Assembly: GCA_902464115.1 (NCBI GenBank)
Contig: CABQIF010000045.1
Coordinates: forward strand, 1 to 14,918
DNA from: an uncultured Ruminococcus sp.
GTDB lineage: Bacteria > Bacillota > Clostridia > Oscillospirales > Ruminococcaceae
Direction of reading: 5' to 3'
Length of the DNA stretch: 14,918 bases
Every line of letters starts with the position of its first letter. Position 1 is the stretch's first letter. The notes beneath the pieces are model-generated. The model worked only from the letters and a program-made list of their open reading frames with translations. It ran no database searches and was not told the origin of the DNA. Positions 14,313 to 14,918 of the stretch are shown here, piece after piece. Both the position numbers and the translations under genes were made by a program.

Positions 14313-14918
14313 ATGAGCAAAAAAATCGGAATCATTGGTGCAATGCCTTCAGAATTGGTGGACATTCGGGCTGCACTGCCAAACTCCAACATCATCCGGA
14401 AATCCGGCTTTGACTACTATGTCAACCAGCTGGAAAACGGAACAGAAGTCATTCACGTTTGCAGCGGTATCGCAAAAGTCAACGCCGCTGTCTGCACACA
14501 AGCCCTCATTGACAACTTCCAGCCGGATGCAATCATTAACGCTGGGATTGCCGGCGGTATGCACAGAGATGTCAAGGTGTGTGACATTGTCATTTCAGAC
14601 GCTGTTCTGCCGCATGATTTGGATTTGCATTTCCTGAAAGACTATCCGCCATACTGCGGCATTTTCTCCGCAGACAAACACCTGATGGAAGTCGCTGCAA
14701 AAACTTGCGACCAGCTGAGTATGCAGCATCATTTCGGAAGCATCGTTTCCGGCGAAGCATTTATTTCCGACAACGCTGTCAAGCAGGAGATTCAGGAACG
14801 CCTGCATCCAATGGCAGTCGATATGGAAAGTGCTGCGGTCGGACATTGCTGCTACCTGAACGAAATGCCATTCGTTAGCATTCGCTGCATTTCCGACAAT
14901 GCCGACGATGAAGGGGCA
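14313..14918 (+). CDS. mtnN: 5'-methylthioadenosine/S-adenosylhomocysteine nucleosidase-like protein (partial)
   Basis: The frame is open from ATG 14313, behind AAAGGAAG, to the end of the window: 202 codons with no stop, so the gene is cut by the window edge (the family is usually about 230 aa). It matches the PNP/UDP phosphorylase family, MTA/SAH nucleosidase branch. IGIIGAMPSEL carries the E12-equivalent glutamate (E14), INAGIAGG binds the substrate site, VSGEAF is typical, VDMESAAV binds the ribose, and ISDNAD carries the catalytic aspartate. The enzyme cleaves adenine from methylthioadenosine and S-adenosylhomocysteine, part of methionine salvage and the activated methyl cycle. Other nucleosidases of the family cannot be excluded. 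It has its own promoter and no visible link to the ilv/leu genes. Confidence 0.88.
   Translation, partial: MSKKIGIIGAMPSELVDIRAALPNSNIIRKSGFDYYVNQLENGTEVIHVCSGIAKVNAAVCTQALIDNFQPDAIINAGIAGGMHRDVKVCDIVISDAVLPHDLDLHFLKDYPPYCGIFSADKHLMEVAAKTCDQLSMQHHFGSIVSGEAFISDNAVKQEIQERLHPMAVDMESAAVGHCCYLNEMPFVSIRCISDNADDEGA

Overview
The window looks like a chromosomal segment of an anaerobic gut-type Clostridia, probably Oscillospirales/Ruminococcaceae. I infer this from several things: the family types of the enzymes, base composition near half GC by eye, heavy CGG/AGA arginine use, strong AGGAGG-type ribosome binding sites, a membrane C-type-lectin protein and a DUF815 ATPase. The species assignment is inference and not proven. 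No mobile element, CRISPR array, tRNA or rRNA was seen.

Positions 1-9035 (+ strand) hold most of the branched-chain amino acid pathway. A good promoter (108-136) is followed by a roughly 330-nt leader. The leader has a short Ile/Leu/Val-rich ORF with its own ribosome binding site, an intrinsic terminator, and a candidate antiterminator pairing, which together look like ribosome-mediated attenuation and not a T-box. Then come ilvB, ilvN and ilvC, a strong terminator, ilvD, a membrane-anchored C-type-lectin protein whose start overlaps the ilvD stop, leuC, leuD (overlapping), an ADP-ribosylglycohydrolase, and a terminator.

Positions 9036-13220 (+) form a second unit with its own promoter (9064-9092): leuB, a DUF815 AAA ATPase, ilvA (start overlaps the end of the ATPase gene), ridA, and a bidirectional-looking terminator. 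IlvA makes 2-oxobutyrate for isoleucine synthesis, and RidA removes the reactive enamine/imine that IlvA releases. IlvBN, IlvC and IlvD take pyruvate/2-oxobutyrate to the branched 2-oxo acids. LeuCD and LeuB extend the leucine branch. leuA and ilvE are not in the window.

Positions 13221-14225 carry a divergent pair: a secreted lipoprotein on the minus strand and a small XRE-type repressor on the plus strand. The intergenic region between them has two copies, in opposite orientation, of the same 13-bp palindromic core. One of these sits inside the lipoprotein promoter, which suggests a small autoregulated circuit. Positions 14226-14918 hold a promoter and the first 202 codons of an MTA/SAH-nucleosidase-like gene that runs off the window.

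The most unusual points are the leader RNA with three alternative partners for one segment, the accessory genes (lectin, ADP-ribosyl hydrolase, AAA ATPase) embedded in and partly overlapping core biosynthetic genes, and the twin operators at the lipoprotein/repressor pair.
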